From Cymbidium sinense (lineage: Eukaryota > Streptophyta > Magnoliopsida > Asparagales > Orchidaceae), in the NCBI GenBank assembly GCA_021442155.1, contig CM038222.1:58750266-58814265 (forward strand): a stretch of DNA of 64,000 nucleotides. The letters run 5' to 3'. Positions within the stretch are counted from its first letter, which is position 1; every line of letters starts with the position of its first letter. Shown one piece after another: positions 36,715 to 51,700 of this stretch. The translations under genes were made by a program, and so were the position numbers. The notes beneath the pieces were generated by a model that was not told the origin of the DNA, did not search any database, and saw only the letters and a list, made by a program, of their open reading frames with translations.

Positions 36715-39700
36715 GTAATGTTGCTCTTAATTGTGAAGCCGTTTGTTTTTCAGTTTCTGATTTGTATAATTAATATGTGTGCATGTGCGTGTGCTGATTT
36801 AGGATATTTTAAGGCCTAGAATTTACTAATGCAAGTCTACAATGAGGTGCTCAACGAAACATTAAAAAACTTGGAAGTTTAATTGAGGCAAAAATTGGTC
36901 TCTTTTGATGCAAAAACCTAAAGAACATGTTTAATTCATTCAAAATGTAATGTAAGAAAAGTTTTAAACTACATAATATTTAAGATTCATACTACATAAA
37001 ATAAAAATAATATGTAACAAACTTGATAAGTTCTTGATTCCACACTTAAATCGATCGCAAAATAATTTAGATGAAAAAATAAAGGATGCAAGTCACCAAT
37101 TTGATGATCCAAGTTTTACGCTAATGCAAGGAGAAGCTTCTCCCCAAAGTAATTGTCAAGGCTTGCAAAATGTTTGAAGAATAATTTATTCAAATCACTA
37201 ATTCTATATTACATAGGTCCTATTTATGACAAAAGAATTAAAATAAGTAATTACTCAAAATCCCCCAAATTTTGGTTAAATACTAGACGTGCCCAATTTA
37301 TCGAGCCTAGATTCAAACTAAATCAACAATTTTTGACTTTTAATTTTGTTGTATGCTTAAAAAATTATTGCGGTCGAGTGAAGTTCTTTATCTTAGCGTT
37401 GCATAAACTTTTGCACATGTGGATAAAAGAAAGTTTTTATTTGAAAATTTTAGAAAGGAAAAAATCTAGAGATTTAGCTCAATTAAAATAATCCCTATTT
37501 GTTAAAAGTATTAAAGTCCAACCTTCCTCCTAACTTAAGAAGACAAGATTATAATATCTAGATTATCAACTTGAATTTCTATGAGAATAATAAAAAAAAG
37601 CTAGAGAAATATTAAGGGATGATGAGTGTCAATGTTGATTGATGGTTGGCTAAGGTAATTGGGCAATAATAGTTTTTCGACGTTAATTAATTGAGGATAA
37701 TGGCTTGGTGTTGGTGGTCAACTAATGATGGTTTGACAATAAAAGTCTTGATGGTAGTCTGACGACTATAGATGATGATGTGCCAATGGTAATCTAATGA
37801 CAATGGTTAGACAATCAATCGACAACAACCGTGTGATGAAGATCATTGACAATGATCTTTTCGTATGGATCAATTGGAAAATCTCTAAGATTATTTAAAT
37901 CTATGAGCTTTTTCAAGCCAAAGTTTTTTTAATATGGAGTGAAGGTCTATTTATGGATTTTTGGTTGTTATATTTTGTAATTTTTATCAAAATTGAAGCA
38001 TACCATTGAACAATTGCAATTGATTCTTCTTGATTATTTTGTATTTTCTCAATATTTCAATTATTAAAATTTTCTCATTGAGATAATATACTTTGATTAT
38101 AAATTTGCTAAAAATGGATCTTAAATGATCCTAAAGTCAAATTGAAAGTTTTTCCTTCTAATATTTGCATCAAGATTTGTACTTGATATGAATGAATTTC
38201 TTGTTGATGTGTCAAATTTGATGCAAAGTTACTTTAAAATTTGTATAGAATATAATTATATAACTAATATTAAATGAACACCTCATGTTTGTGAAAGTAG
38301 ATGATTCAATTAGTGTCATGTGAAATTGTGAACCTAAATTAACAACAATTAGCAAGAAGAAGAGGAGCAATATTGTGACAACAAGAATTCTAAATCAATT
38401 GCAATTACCTCCTTAAGATATAATATCGTCTTGGTTATGGTAGGAAAAATGGTATGCATCAGATCCAAACATTTAAGGAAACCAGTGAACTGAGAAATCC
38501 AAAAAATGTGTTGAAGTAGAGAATGGAGTAGGTGCTAAAACAAGGAATTGGAAGCAACTATACTGGTAAATTCGATGAGAGTTAAATTAAAATAACTTAT
38601 GGCAGTATGCCAAGCCCACCAAGGCAATTATACATTAGAGAACACATCATATTCTCATAAGAACCAAAATCATAGGCATGTTACATTTAAAAACAATCAT
38701 GCAAATAAAAAATTAGGACAGAGGCAACTAAAATATTGTCCTTGGACATAATTTGTATTTACAAGGAATAAAGACGTTTAAATTCATGTTATTTTGCCCT
38801 TTACAACAAATTAATATGTGACAAGTAAATCTAGTCATAACTATAATGCTTTCTATAAATTAATCCATTATAGCAGATTATTTTGATATCTACTAGTAGT
38901 AGCGAACACAATCTCATCATCCAAAATGGCTTTAGGAGCAAGAGGAGCATTTATATTTAGATGCGGCTAGATGTAAAATTACAAGAAGATTAAAAGAGAA
39001 AATATGACGTTAAAAGCAAGGTTATAAAGTAATGTCAAGTCAAACTGATTCAAGGCTGAAGTAATACAATGCTTCTTGGGATTTCTTGTTTATAAACTGC
39101 ATTCCAATGTACTGTAAGACTTAATATGAGCTTGCTTTTTCTACTTTTTATTACTTAATGGCCTAATAAATCTTGCAAGATTCAATGTATCATTACTTTA
39201 TTGCTTAGCTTGAATTCCACTTATCTCTTGTTCATTGCATCAAACCTATAATTTTCATAATTAATAATTTATTTTTTGTGAATATCCTGATGCAAATCAT
39301 TCATATCATGCAAATGATATGATTCAAAAATGAAAATACTAAAAATCTAACATGCATCTTGATGGATACTATAATGATTTATAAATTATTCTTTGATGAT
39401 GAAATGACAAAGAAAATTGAAAGCAAACAAGCCAACATAAATGGCATGTACCTATATGGATGGACAGTCTCTTTATAGAAAGCTAACCCATATAGTTGAA
39501 TTTCTAATAATGGTATTTATGCACATTTAGATTCATTTGAATGGATTAAATTTTAAATTTAAATTTCTGTTTAGGCACTTTTCATTAACAAATATCTTAA
39601 AATTGTCACATAATGTCACTTTATCACTAAATTCTTGCTTAGAAATTTTTAATTTGAGAAACCAAGGACTAAGAAAAAAAAACTATTAGATTTAACATTC

Positions 39701-42700
39701 ATCATTGGAAAAAAATTAGCTGAGAACATCTTAAGAATTATTTTATTAGTTTGCTTAATTGATGCATTGATTATAATAGACATAACTTGTTCAAATGTAT
39801 ATTCAGGATTAGTTTCAATGATTTTTAGAAGTTCAAATTTATATTTTGGGAAACAGTTACTTTCTATTGAATATTTAAGTTCATACTCAAGTGGAGAATC
39901 AATTTCACATAGAAGCTTAGATTTATATTCAATATTAGATTTAGTTCTATCTGCAATTTAGATATATATATGATTGTAGGTTCAATCTCTGGTTCTAATT
40001 TAGTCTCTAATAGAGGTTTAAAACAAGAGTCGATCTCTTGTTCAAATTTCTTTTCAAATTTTAACTTTGCTTTAAAATAAGTTCATCTTCTTGAATATAT
40101 TTTAATGTAGTTGCTGAAAAATCCAAATATAACTATAAATCTTCATCAATTTCATCTTTTAAAAATGTTTAGGATATACATTTTCCAATAAGATTAGATT
40201 AATTTTACATGATTCTTTCTGAAGGATTTTAATTGTATGTATGGTTGTTTTAACAAGATGATCTAATACCTCTATTTTCAATGATCTAGATAAAATCTCA
40301 ATTAGTATTTTTTGTGAATTATAATTTAGTTTATTCATAATCTCTTACCTATGACTTTTAATGAAATACATAATGATAAGAAATAGTATTGTGGCAAATC
40401 ATTTTAAGTTATAAGGCTTAGAAATGTATCATGATTTTTACACATCATATCCATCATACTTATAATGCTTAAATTGTTTATGCAGCTGACCCTTGTACTC
40501 ATCCAATGAATATTACTCTTTAAGGTTATGCTTTAGGTAGCTAATGTTGATTTAGTTCCACTTGTAATATTTTACTAAAATGATTGAGTGCGACCCCCTT
40601 GCTTAAATTTAGCTCATTCATGTATGTCATAATCAAATAAATGATAATAATTAAAATAGTATTTTATATTATTTATCCATTTTGAAAATCCTTCATAGTC
40701 ATGTCTCCCATTGAATATAAGAGATTATAATTTTGATTTTTATTAATTGTTCATTCATTTGGTATCATGACTTATCAAATCCTTTTTAAATTGAATCATT
40801 TATTAATTATTATGATTAACTTAATTGATATGTCCTATTTCTAGTCAAAATGACAATGCAACAATAAGCTCTAGCACCAATTTGATATAGAATCCTTAAG
40901 TCTAGAATGCACTAATGCAAACTTATAATGAGGTTTGCAAAAAAACACGTAAAAGATTAAAAGTTCAAAATTCATAGCTTCTTAACTTTTAATTTAAGGT
41001 TGTTAAGTATTTGAAATTCTAAAGCATTCTAAATGCATTATAAAGAAAAGCATCTATTTATAATATTTTGTTAATTTTTGTTTGTTTGTAAAAAAATGTT
41101 GGAGTTTACTTTCAATGACATTGGGGAGCGGTGGCTTCAAGGGCAACTAGCAAGTAGGTGATGGTGATTGGCAAGCAGGAGAAGAAATAGTGATGGTGGG
41201 CGGGTGAGTGATAGAGCGATCGATAACAAGTGAGTGAGCAAGCAACTAGCAATAGCAGCGACGTCTTTTATATAAACAGTCTATTTAGAATTTGTTTAGG
41301 GGCTATTTGGTTTTCTGAAAGGGATGCATGAAAGAATCTGATGTAAAAGGAATCTGATGTATTTGGATTACTTTATTATTTATTTGAAAACTCTATAAAT
41401 ACATGAGTTTATTTTTTTTGTTTGGTAAAATAAATGTTATAAAGTATTCTTGAGGTTGTGGCGATGGCGACAGGGTGCGGCTCGTGGGCGGCTAACTTTT
41501 CTGACGCCTGTTGGAATTACAAATCGGAGAATTTCAAATACACAAAATGACCTTTGTAATGTATTCTAAATTACATTACATGAAAATTTTACTTTCACCA
41601 TGCTAAACAAAAAAAATTTTAAAACCCCTGCATTTACTTTACCTTGTACTCAAAATTCAGTCAACCAAACAACCCCTTTAAGTGGATTCCAAATACATTG
41701 AAAATGAACTAGAGTGAATTCAAAATGTTTTGAAATTTTACACTATATTTTTTTTAGCTAATCACTAAAAAATTCAGAAGTTATGCATTCCATTTACAAT
41801 GCCTTATGAATACTTGCAACCAAACATCCCCTTAGACAATGATTATTTTATTTCAATGTAAAATTAGAAAACTTAATTTATTTCAAAAAAGTCAAAAATC
41901 AAAAGTTCATGAGAAATTTGAGAACAAATCTACCATGATTAAGATTTAAATTACAGAAATGAAAATTGATGTATAGAAAATTTGACAAGATCCTAGTCAT
42001 CAACATTAACCAATGCCAATTGGTGTAGATGAATGTATAAATAATAAAATTTGTAAATTTGAAGATCTAGATCTTATGCCAGTAGACAGAGAAGCATTCC
42101 CCAAAGTTGTTGGTAAGACTTGCAAATCTTCAAAGAATCCACATCCAACACCATAAACAAGTATTAGGAGAAAAATAGAAATTTTATCTAGTCAATCATT
42201 CTAGATTACATGCATAAGAGATCCTTTTATAATAAAAAAGACCTAAATTAGCTAAGTACTCATAATCCTTATAATTGTTCAAATACTATATGGCCTTAGG
42301 ACAAGCCCAAATTCCAACTAAAATGGTAATTTCTGCATTTAGCTTGATCAAAAATAGCAACACCTGATCCTTGCTCTAGAAAAATTGAATAGAAAGCAAC
42401 TCCCAACAACCAATCATTCCAAGCCATTACAAGAGATGATCCTAATCACATATGTGAAACATTGAACCTAAATTAATTGCAGTTAGCATAAAGAAAGGGT
42501 GGTACCAATTCAATGATAATAATGATTCAAAGTCAATGAAAATTGTCACCTCAAACTGCAATATCCACTTGATTATAGTAGGGAACAATAGATACATCAA
42601 TCTAAACATAAAAGGGAAGTAGTATGCAAGATATGCTAAAGAAGATTGTGGCAAGGATGGTGTGGGTGCTGAAATAGAAAATCTGTAGTAATTGTGCTAG

Positions 42701-45700
42701 CGAATGTGATAAGAGTTTAATCAAAATAACTTGTGGCAGTTAATATATGGAGGCAATCAAAACACTAAAGAACACATCCCATTCTCAAATACTTCATCCT
42801 CATATGTACTTTACATTTAACTAAACTAGAAACAAACAAACAAAAAATGCATGACATAGAGGCAACTAAAATACTATTATTGCATGTGATCTGTATTTCC
42901 AATGAATAAAAACTTACCATGACCTTTCTACTGCTTCATTTCCAATGAATAAAAACTTACCATGACCTTTCTACTGCTTCATTTCTACTAATAAAATACT
43001 ATTATTGCATGTGATCTGTATTTCCAATGAATAAAAACTTATCATGACATTTCTAGTGCTTCATTTCTACTTCAACATCATATATACTTTACATTTAACT
43101 AAACTAGAAACAAACAAACAAAAAATGCATGACATAGATGCAACTAAAATATATTATTGCATGTGATCTGTATTTCCAATGAAAAAATCTTACCATGACC
43201 TTTCTACTGCTTCATTTCTACTAATGAGACTATAATTCAGTAAAATGCTTATTTAATGTTGATTTTGATTAATTATTTAATTTGTGTGGAAGTTGACGTA
43301 GTTGAGAGCAGCTAGTTTTTTTTGCTGTGAATGGCGAGAAGCACTTTTTAGAACTGAATTTGCTAGAATTTGGTAGCTGTGAGAAGGTTGTTACCTGACT
43401 TTTACAAGATGAAATCATAACACTTATAATAGCTTTCAAATAATTTTCTTCACTATCAATAATTCTATAATTATTTTTACATATAGCTGCAGCTGTACCA
43501 AATGATAAAGCTTTTGACCTATTTGTTGCACCATCATTTATGTTTTGCTTAAACAATGATAAAAAAATAATAGGAAATGTATTGTGAGTACAATTGTGAA
43601 ATGTTTGTTTATGACAGAAATGGACATCTTTGTGCCTTTGAAGCTTCTTTTCTAAGCACTGCTTGCTTTCGCAGATTCAAAATTGCTGTAGTCATGCCAA
43701 ATCTTGATGAACTATTAAAAGACACTCCAGCTCACGCTTTTGCATCTGTTTGGCTTGAATGGAGAAAGACAAAGTATTATCCTCTTCACTACAGTGAGCT
43801 AGTACGTCTCGCTGCCCTTTACAAGTAAGCTCCTTATTTTTGCAATATGGTGCTTCTTGTTCTGAGTTTCAGATGCTAATGTGTTCTTCTTAGAGCAATT
43901 TTTATTCATGGAAAATTATATTTGCTTACATCTAAGTATATCTTACTTCCCTATAAAAGCAGGTATGGTGGGGTCTATCTTGATTCTGATCTTATAGTTT
44001 TGAAGCCACTATATTCAATCAAGAATTCTGTTTGTGTCGAGGATCAAAGGGATGAAAATTCTACTTACAATGGTGCGGTTATGGCATTTGAAAGACACAG
44101 GTTACTGCAATTGGTTCTCGTTTTAATATTATTTTCATTTATAGCTATGCATATTATTAGCCTTCTGTATATTATGATGTTAGTTTATTTTGATCTTATT
44201 TTTTTCATAAGATATGCATGTGTGTTGATTTTGCAGATGTGCTGCCTTTTCTTACAAAAGTCAGAAGTAGAATTCATATTTGACATTTTATGATTATTGT
44301 TTTATTTGACAACTTCGATTGGTTCTTGCGATGGTCATAATTTATAATTTTCTTCAAAAATGGATATGTTTTAAAAGTCTTGTTTATGTTTTTTGTTTCC
44401 TCTGTTTTTATGTTCTAAGCCTATTTTATTGTTTTTGTTATTCGCTTAATATTTTAACGTACTTTCACAAGTGTGAATGTACATATATACCATGAGTTTG
44501 TCTTTAGGAATTTATATTTCGTAGCTACTTGCCAGCTCTATTTTGATGTAAAATGTTCTACCGATTTGTGTGATAATGATTAAAATTTAAGATGAGTTTA
44601 TGTTTGGTTTCATTGAACTGGAATGAACAGCATGGAACCACAAAATTGGGTTCAAATGTGGTGATGATGTTGATGATGAATGCATTGGGTTATTTAAAAT
44701 TATTATCACATGTTTACTGAGGAAATGTTAAAGAACTAGTTGATACTTAAATTGGCTATTATGTCCAACCTTTCTCACACATTCAAGTGTTTTTTTAAAA
44801 AAAAAATTTAAATGAGGGTTATCCCTCAATACTCAAGCTTCAATTTTACTTGATCAGCTCCTCTCTTGCCGTAAAATTACCACAAAACTCTTTTAGCATA
44901 ACGCAGACCACACCGGCCCGACTGGATCGGTTGTCCATTGTCACACTTGTAGTCCGTCCCTGACCATCACCATCATTGGATTGTCGATTCGATTGATGAT
45001 GTAGTCGAGCTATCATTTGTTTGCCAAGCAATCGTCGTCACCAAATCATCAATCGATAGCCATTGCCAGGCTACTAGCCGATTTTGGATGCTCGACCACC
45101 GATCGATCACCATCTTCAGATTGATAAGCAACCATCATCATAGAACCTCCACCCATCTGTCATCACCAGACCATTGGTCAACCACCGCATCAGACCAACA
45201 CCACCTGCCAATATGTCGCACACCCTCCGACCATCCCCATCGAACAATTACTCCTTGTCACCTCCATTAGATCATATAGCCCAATTACCATAGTTGCACT
45301 ACTTTTGTTTGATCATCATCGTTAGATCATCACTGCTCAATCACCACTATCGAGCTACCGCTACTCGATCATTATTGTCGGACTACCATCATCTAACCAC
45401 CTTCAGTCTACCGCCACATTGTTACCATTGTTAGATTGATGCTTTCATTTGGCATTTGTCTTCGAACCATCGTTGACATCCGACCAGTTGCCCAACCTTC
45501 ATGCCAACTCAACTACATTATTATACTATGGTCACATGACCACCGTTGTTCAACTCAGTTGTTAGATCTGTAATGGCCATCTACGGTTGCTTGATCTTGA
45601 TTCGCTCTTGTCCTCCGTTTACTAACTACAGTTGCACAAACTCCTATGACCAACTTTTGTTGCTTAACTTTTGACGACCAATTATTGCCCCCAATTTTCA

Positions 45701-48700
45701 TTGTCCGATTATAATTGCTCGGTTACAGTCGCCCTACCTCCATAGCCCTACTACCCTTCTTCTATTGTTGAACTGGGATCATCTAACTTTTGTTACTTGA
45801 CTACAGCCTCTTGTCCTTCGATAAAATATATTTCACTTTTGTTACTTCACTTGACTACATCTGCAACTTCATCGCTCAACTTCATCTCCTAGCTTTCATT
45901 GCTCAACTACAACCTACCTTCCTCCGATAACCAACTATGGTAGCCCATTTTGACCCATGAAAATGGCTCCGCAATCTCCAACGGTCGCTTGATCTCTAGC
46001 AATCGACTATGGTCACTTAACCTTTATCACCTTATTACAGTCACTCGACTATGTTCACTTGACCCCTGTCGCTTGACCTTTGACAGCTGATTACAATCAC
46101 CTAGCTATGGTCGTCCAACATCCATCATCGGCTACAATTTCCTGACCTCTAATGCTCGGCTATAATCGCTCATCCTCCTCCAACCAACTACAATCACCCA
46201 ACCTTCGCCAAACAACTATGGTCACTCGACTACAAATGCTCGACCACCATCACTCAACTATAGTTATCATATTACGATCAACCAACTTTAATCGTCTAAT
46301 TATAGTTAATTGATCATCATCGATCGACTATCAGCTTTTTATCATCATTACTCGACCATATTCCTGTGACCATAATGTCAACTCGACCATTGTCACCTGT
46401 CAACATTAACACCTACTGACTGTGGCATTCACCACTACCAATAGGATTGATGTATGTCATTGTTTATATGATCGATATACGTTATTGACATGCATTATTA
46501 CCTATTAGACTGATACATGTTGTCAATGCCCAAAAGGCTTAGGTTTCCCATGAAAGTCCAATCTTTCGCATCTAGCCAGTTGTGGTCAGTTAGATGGGAG
46601 CATGAGACAGTCTTTTATGTTGGCTTGCTCATGTTAGAACAAAGTAGCAATTATGTGCCTATCTTTTAGCAGTTGGTTGCCTCATGTAGTCTGTCTATTC
46701 TAATGCCTATCATGTAATATTTGATAGTGTTAACTTATCTTAGGGAAGTGTTATTATTATGGCTTGTGGTCCATGTTAATTTGGTATCTTCTGAGGGTCC
46801 ATCATTAACTCTTTTGCAATGTGATGTGGGCCCGACACCTTGCTCTAAAGTTCCATCCGCTGACTGTCTGATCACCTTATGTGGTGATCTTTCTCAGTCT
46901 TGAAGATGTTATCTAATCATTTTCAAGGAGAGTGCACTTGTCATTCTCATCGCTCTTTCTGAAAGTAGAGATCAAGATTTAGTGGAAGCTGAGTATGTTC
47001 TTGCCTTGGGAAGTAAGCTAACCAAGAAGAAAATTTGTGTCGTCTCTTCTTACCAACGTACTTTTTTTCTTTTTCCTTTTTTTGGCAAAATATTTGGGTT
47101 GTTTTTACCCTGGGATATGTCTAGATGATGGGGGTCTATCTCATTGCCTCTAGTCGAACTTTTACAAGACATGGAAAAAAAAGTGACATGATCTTTCATG
47201 ATGCCGAGTAAATACCAAACTTTATGCTACAAAATTTTACTTTACACTTGCTTATTTATACCCAATATTGAAAAGGTTATATTACAAATCAAACTTGTTC
47301 TCTGCATTTGATTTACAAAACATCTCTACAATAGTAATCACTATGATATTTATTCTTTTCATAAAAATATGTCCACTCACTCTAAGCCTAGCAATTTTCT
47401 TTGAAATTCGAAACTAATGGTTTCATCGACTTGCAAAGAAAATCAATCAGCTTCGGTAAATGGATGGCTTGCTCGAAATTGGTTAGATTCAACTCAAAAT
47501 CATTTCAATTCATGTAAACATACACATGTATAGGTGTTTCTACACTCATATATACTCAATAAGTATATAAAATATAAATATCTGCATATTTTTATGCGGT
47601 AAAACTTACATTATTATACACACATGTATGCATGCATAATCCATTGAATAATTTAGAAAATCTCAAAATATATATTTAAAATTAAGAAATTGTCTCATTT
47701 GGCTCAAAATCAATCATTTTTACATTTTGTGACGTTTACTCTACCAAAATTGAAAACTTTTATTCAAATTGAGGCTTGCTTTCTTGAACTTTTCTCAAAA
47801 ACATCCTTAACCCACTCTATTGGCTTCCCATCCAACGTCGAACTCCATTTAGGAATCTCATTCCAGTTTCTGAGATACTCAAAATTTTTATCGAATAGAC
47901 CAACTCCTGCCACTCACAGTGTCATGTCAGGTAATGGAAGCCACTCCTGAACGGCACTCTAGCACAAGCAATCATCAAAGTAGGATTCATTCCATAGATT
48001 TGTCAAGGTTTTACGTTGACTGTTCACCTAGCATTAAGCTTCAAACTTTCTCGTCTAGTCCTAAGAGCTGCAACTATGGTTTTAAATAGCAAAATCAACT
48101 ATTGAATATGGAATTATATTCTAGCTATTGTAGGCATATTTTCAAAGTAGTTAAGCAAACAGTTTCTACCGTACAAAACTTCTTAATTGTCTTTCTTTTT
48201 TTTTTGCTTTCTTCAGTTACTAAGAATACTCATAAGCCATTAGGATTTGGCATGAGATGTTCGTTACATAAAATTAAATAAATTTTATTGAAACACTCCA
48301 TTGTTGTTACCTATGTGCAAATTAAATAAATGAGGTCGAGGTTAAAACCCCCTAATTGCGATCGAAATCGATTAGATTCGTTTCAATTTGAAAATTCGAC
48401 TTCGTAATGCATCAAAAATATTAAAATTAATTAAATAACAAATATCGATTCAATTAATGACCAATTAAATAATTAAAATCATTTTTTTTATGAAATTGCG
48501 TCAGTCGGAAGCCGAAAGCGTCCGAATGACCCGTTCGAAATTGATCGTATTGTCGTAAACGTCGAAACCTATCAAACGGCGCCCGCGTCGATTCGACAAA
48601 GTGTCGCGGCGTCGAGAAATTTGAGCGACCGCTTTAGACCTAATTTCACTGACCGCCGTCGACTTTGCTCAAATGGCCGTCCTTGAAATCGATCAGTTCG

Positions 48701-51700
48701 CGTTGACAATGAAATCTACCAAATTGACATATTGTTGGGGTTTATTATTGGGATGATTCATAAAAATTTATATGATTAATGGCTAATTATCTTAATTACT
48801 AAGCTAATTAGCCTAAGTAATTCTCCTAATCCTTACCTAATTCCTGCCGCCCAAGCCTCCAATAGAAAGATCCGGCCGCTATTTCCTATTGGTTGCGCAG
48901 GCAACCAATCGACAATCGGCGACTTATCGGCGGAGGGATATCTCCGACCCTGCGTTGACCCTCATTCACGCTATCTGCTGCTCACGACTCTCCCCTCTCT
49001 CTGGTTCCTGCGGCTCTCGGCTCTTCCCCCTTCTCGCGATTCTCTCCTCTCTCACGAAAACCCCTTTCGTTCTCTCTTCTCACGGGTTCGATCTCAGGGC
49101 CGCGATCCTCCCTTTGACATTCCTCTCCGTGACTCTCCGAAGTTTCCCTGGTTCTCATGCGATCTGTGACTCTCTCCTTCCGTCGGTCGGGGAGCTCGAA
49201 ACCTTGGCCATTCATCCGTCCCCCTTTACTTCTTCTACTGTGTCTCTCGAGCCTAGCAGAGTTGAGTGCGGTTGGCGAGCATTGAAATCCCTTCTCCTTC
49301 TTCTCCTTTTAAATCAACACCTCAGTCGTTTCTCTAACCCTAGCTTATTCTTATGCATTTGGGTATGCTGAAAATTAGGGTTTTGCAAAATATGCTTAAA
49401 TTCGTGCTTAAATTCATGCTGAAAGTTTTCTTTAGGAATTTGGGATGATGTATGGTCCAAATCTCATGCTTATTGCTTTTATTTATGAAATTTAAGTTGT
49501 TTAGTTTGCTGAAAAAATGATTTGGGATGATGTATGACCTAAATCTCATTTTATTTCCTATTATCTATGGATTTTATGGTATTTATCTTGCTGAAAATGC
49601 TTTGGGATGACGTATGGCCCAATGTTGTGTTGCATGCTATCTTTTAGGGGTAGTTATGATGCTACTTTCTTTGGAATTGGTTATACTAAGGGAAATCAAA
49701 TCGATTTGCTTTCCAGTAAATGTGATGCTTGCTGAAATCATTTCTATGAGAGGGGGGAAGTTATTAATTTGTTATCTGAAGTGTGTTGTTTGCTGAAATC
49801 ATCTTTACTAAAGGGAAATAGAATCAGATTTGCTTTTAAAAAAAAAAAGTATGATACATGTTGAAATCATTTTAATCAAAGGGGCTATGTCATACTACAT
49901 ACTATCTCCTATGGATTTCATTTGTTTGTCCTGCATATGGGTAGAATGAAATCGAAAATGAATTCATCTTCTTTTCTTTTTTATGGGTTTCATTCGTTTG
50001 TCTCTTGCATATGATTAAAGTGAAATCTGAAATTAAGGAAGAGGGGTTTTCAAGTATGGTTTAAATCTAGCCTAATGTCATGATTGCTTGTTGCAGATGG
50101 ATATTTATACTTTTATCTTGAAAATAATTCTGCTTGGAATAGAAAATAGAATCCTAAGCTAAATGCAAGTATTTCTATCCTCAACCCATGTTCTTATCGT
50201 ATGGAAGAGTTAATGTTTGAAATTGTCTTTCTTACCTACAAAAAGAAAGGGATGAAATCTGAAATTTAAAAGCATAGAAGGGCTTGAGTGTTGTGAAACC
50301 TCAAAATCTGAAATTCAATCACGAAATTGTTTACTTTCCTTTATGGGTTTCATTGCATATTTGTCGTTTATCATTTTGATATCTTGTTAATAGTGAAATC
50401 TTATCTTTCAAAATTTTGGCCGTGGTGTCTCGCGACATCCTTTGTCTACCTTTTTGGCGTGGCGGGGTCTCTCTGTGGTAACCCACATGTGGGGGAGGAG
50501 GTTGTTGTAAATTTTGGTTATTATAATTTTAATTAAATATCGTCTGGCGGTTTTATTATTATGCAAATCTGACTTTAAATTTATTCTTATAAGTCTCTTA
50601 ATGTTCTCCACATAGGGAAATCTTTATCTTATCAAAATTTCGGTGGTGTCTCGACATCCACCCATATATGCCTTTCTTGGCGTGGTGGCGGGCCTCTCAG
50701 AACACGCGTGTGAGAGAAGCCGGAGAATTTGTTGTAAATTTTTATTTTTTAATTAAATATATGCAAACTCTTTATTATTATGCAATCTGAGTTTTAAATT
50801 TATTACTATAAGTCTCGTGTTTCTCGACATGGATAGGGAAATCTTATCTTTATCTTGTGCTACGCGCTTTCTTGGCGTGGTGGATAACAAAATTTCGGTA
50901 GTGGTATCTCACATTATTACTTTCTTGGCATGGTGAAGGCACGTCTCGTAGCCCATATATCGCGGGGGTGGCGTCGGGAGGCTGTTGTTTTTGAAAAAAA
51001 AGGAGAAGGAAAGATTTATTTTCCATGATGTTTAAGCGTGTTTATATCTGAATCTGACTTTAAATCTATTCTTATAAGTACTCTCGTGTTTCTCTATGGT
51101 AGGAAATGTTATGATGTCTTTAACCTTATCTGCCTTTCTTGGTGGTAAGAAATAAATTTGGTCCGGTGTCTCTACCATACCTTTCTTGGCGTGGTGGGAA
51201 AACACAGTTCAGTAGCCTTTTGAGGGATCGAGGCTGTAATTTATAAAGAGAAAAAATATAAAGAAAGGGTTGAAATCTTTGAAGTTATCATGTTGAGCAA
51301 ATTTTCTTTATGTCATATATGAATACTTATCTTCAATCTATATCGTATCTATCTGTTGTAGCAGTATGGCATAAAGTGGTTAATATAAATGCTTTATGTG
51401 TTGAATTCTATATCGTCTGCAATATTTTATTTTATTTGTTATGACATCGTTGTGTAATCTTTAAGATTATTTACGACGTGTTATGAAATATCGTTAGGCG
51501 TGTCTCAGCATAATTACCTCCTACTTTCTTTGTCATTTTTATGATTTACATACATCTATGGGACATAGTGAACATAAAACATATATGAAATAAATTAAAT
51601 CTATCATCGTATACGTGACATTATCGTGAAGATACAAATAGAAAATTGTGTGAGTTAGAGAACTTACAATTCATGTGGCGTAATTTAACTTACTCTTTCT

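Larger units (their letters stand above)
40890..43235 (+). repeat. Dispersed non-coding repeat, copy B, with MITE insertion
   Basis: It is the counterpart of copy A (TCTAGAATGCACTAATGCAA at 40902; GCATTCCCCAAAGTTGTTGG at 42092; GAACCTAAATTAATTGCAGT at 42464). It is interrupted by the MITE at 41299-41676 and extended by a tandem duplication at 42780-43230. Confidence 0.65.
36715..43674 (+). other. Glycosyltransferase intron 1, about 7.0 kb
   Basis: GTAATG to TTTCGCAG. It contains two diverged copies of a non-coding repeat (36810-38900 and 40890-43235), one MITE, a tandem duplication and AT-rich filler. Open frames in it (for example 37153-37491) have no recognisable similarity. Confidence 0.8.

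Noticed and set aside
43577..43674. Start of the open frame upstream of exon 2
   Set aside because: Similarity begins only after the TTTCGCAG acceptor at 43674; the upstream part is intron.
48889..49371. 160-codon plus-strand open frame (and its minus-strand partner)
   Set aside because: It lies in the pyrimidine-rich leader zone of the long LTR, has no family similarity, and its composition alone explains the lack of stops.
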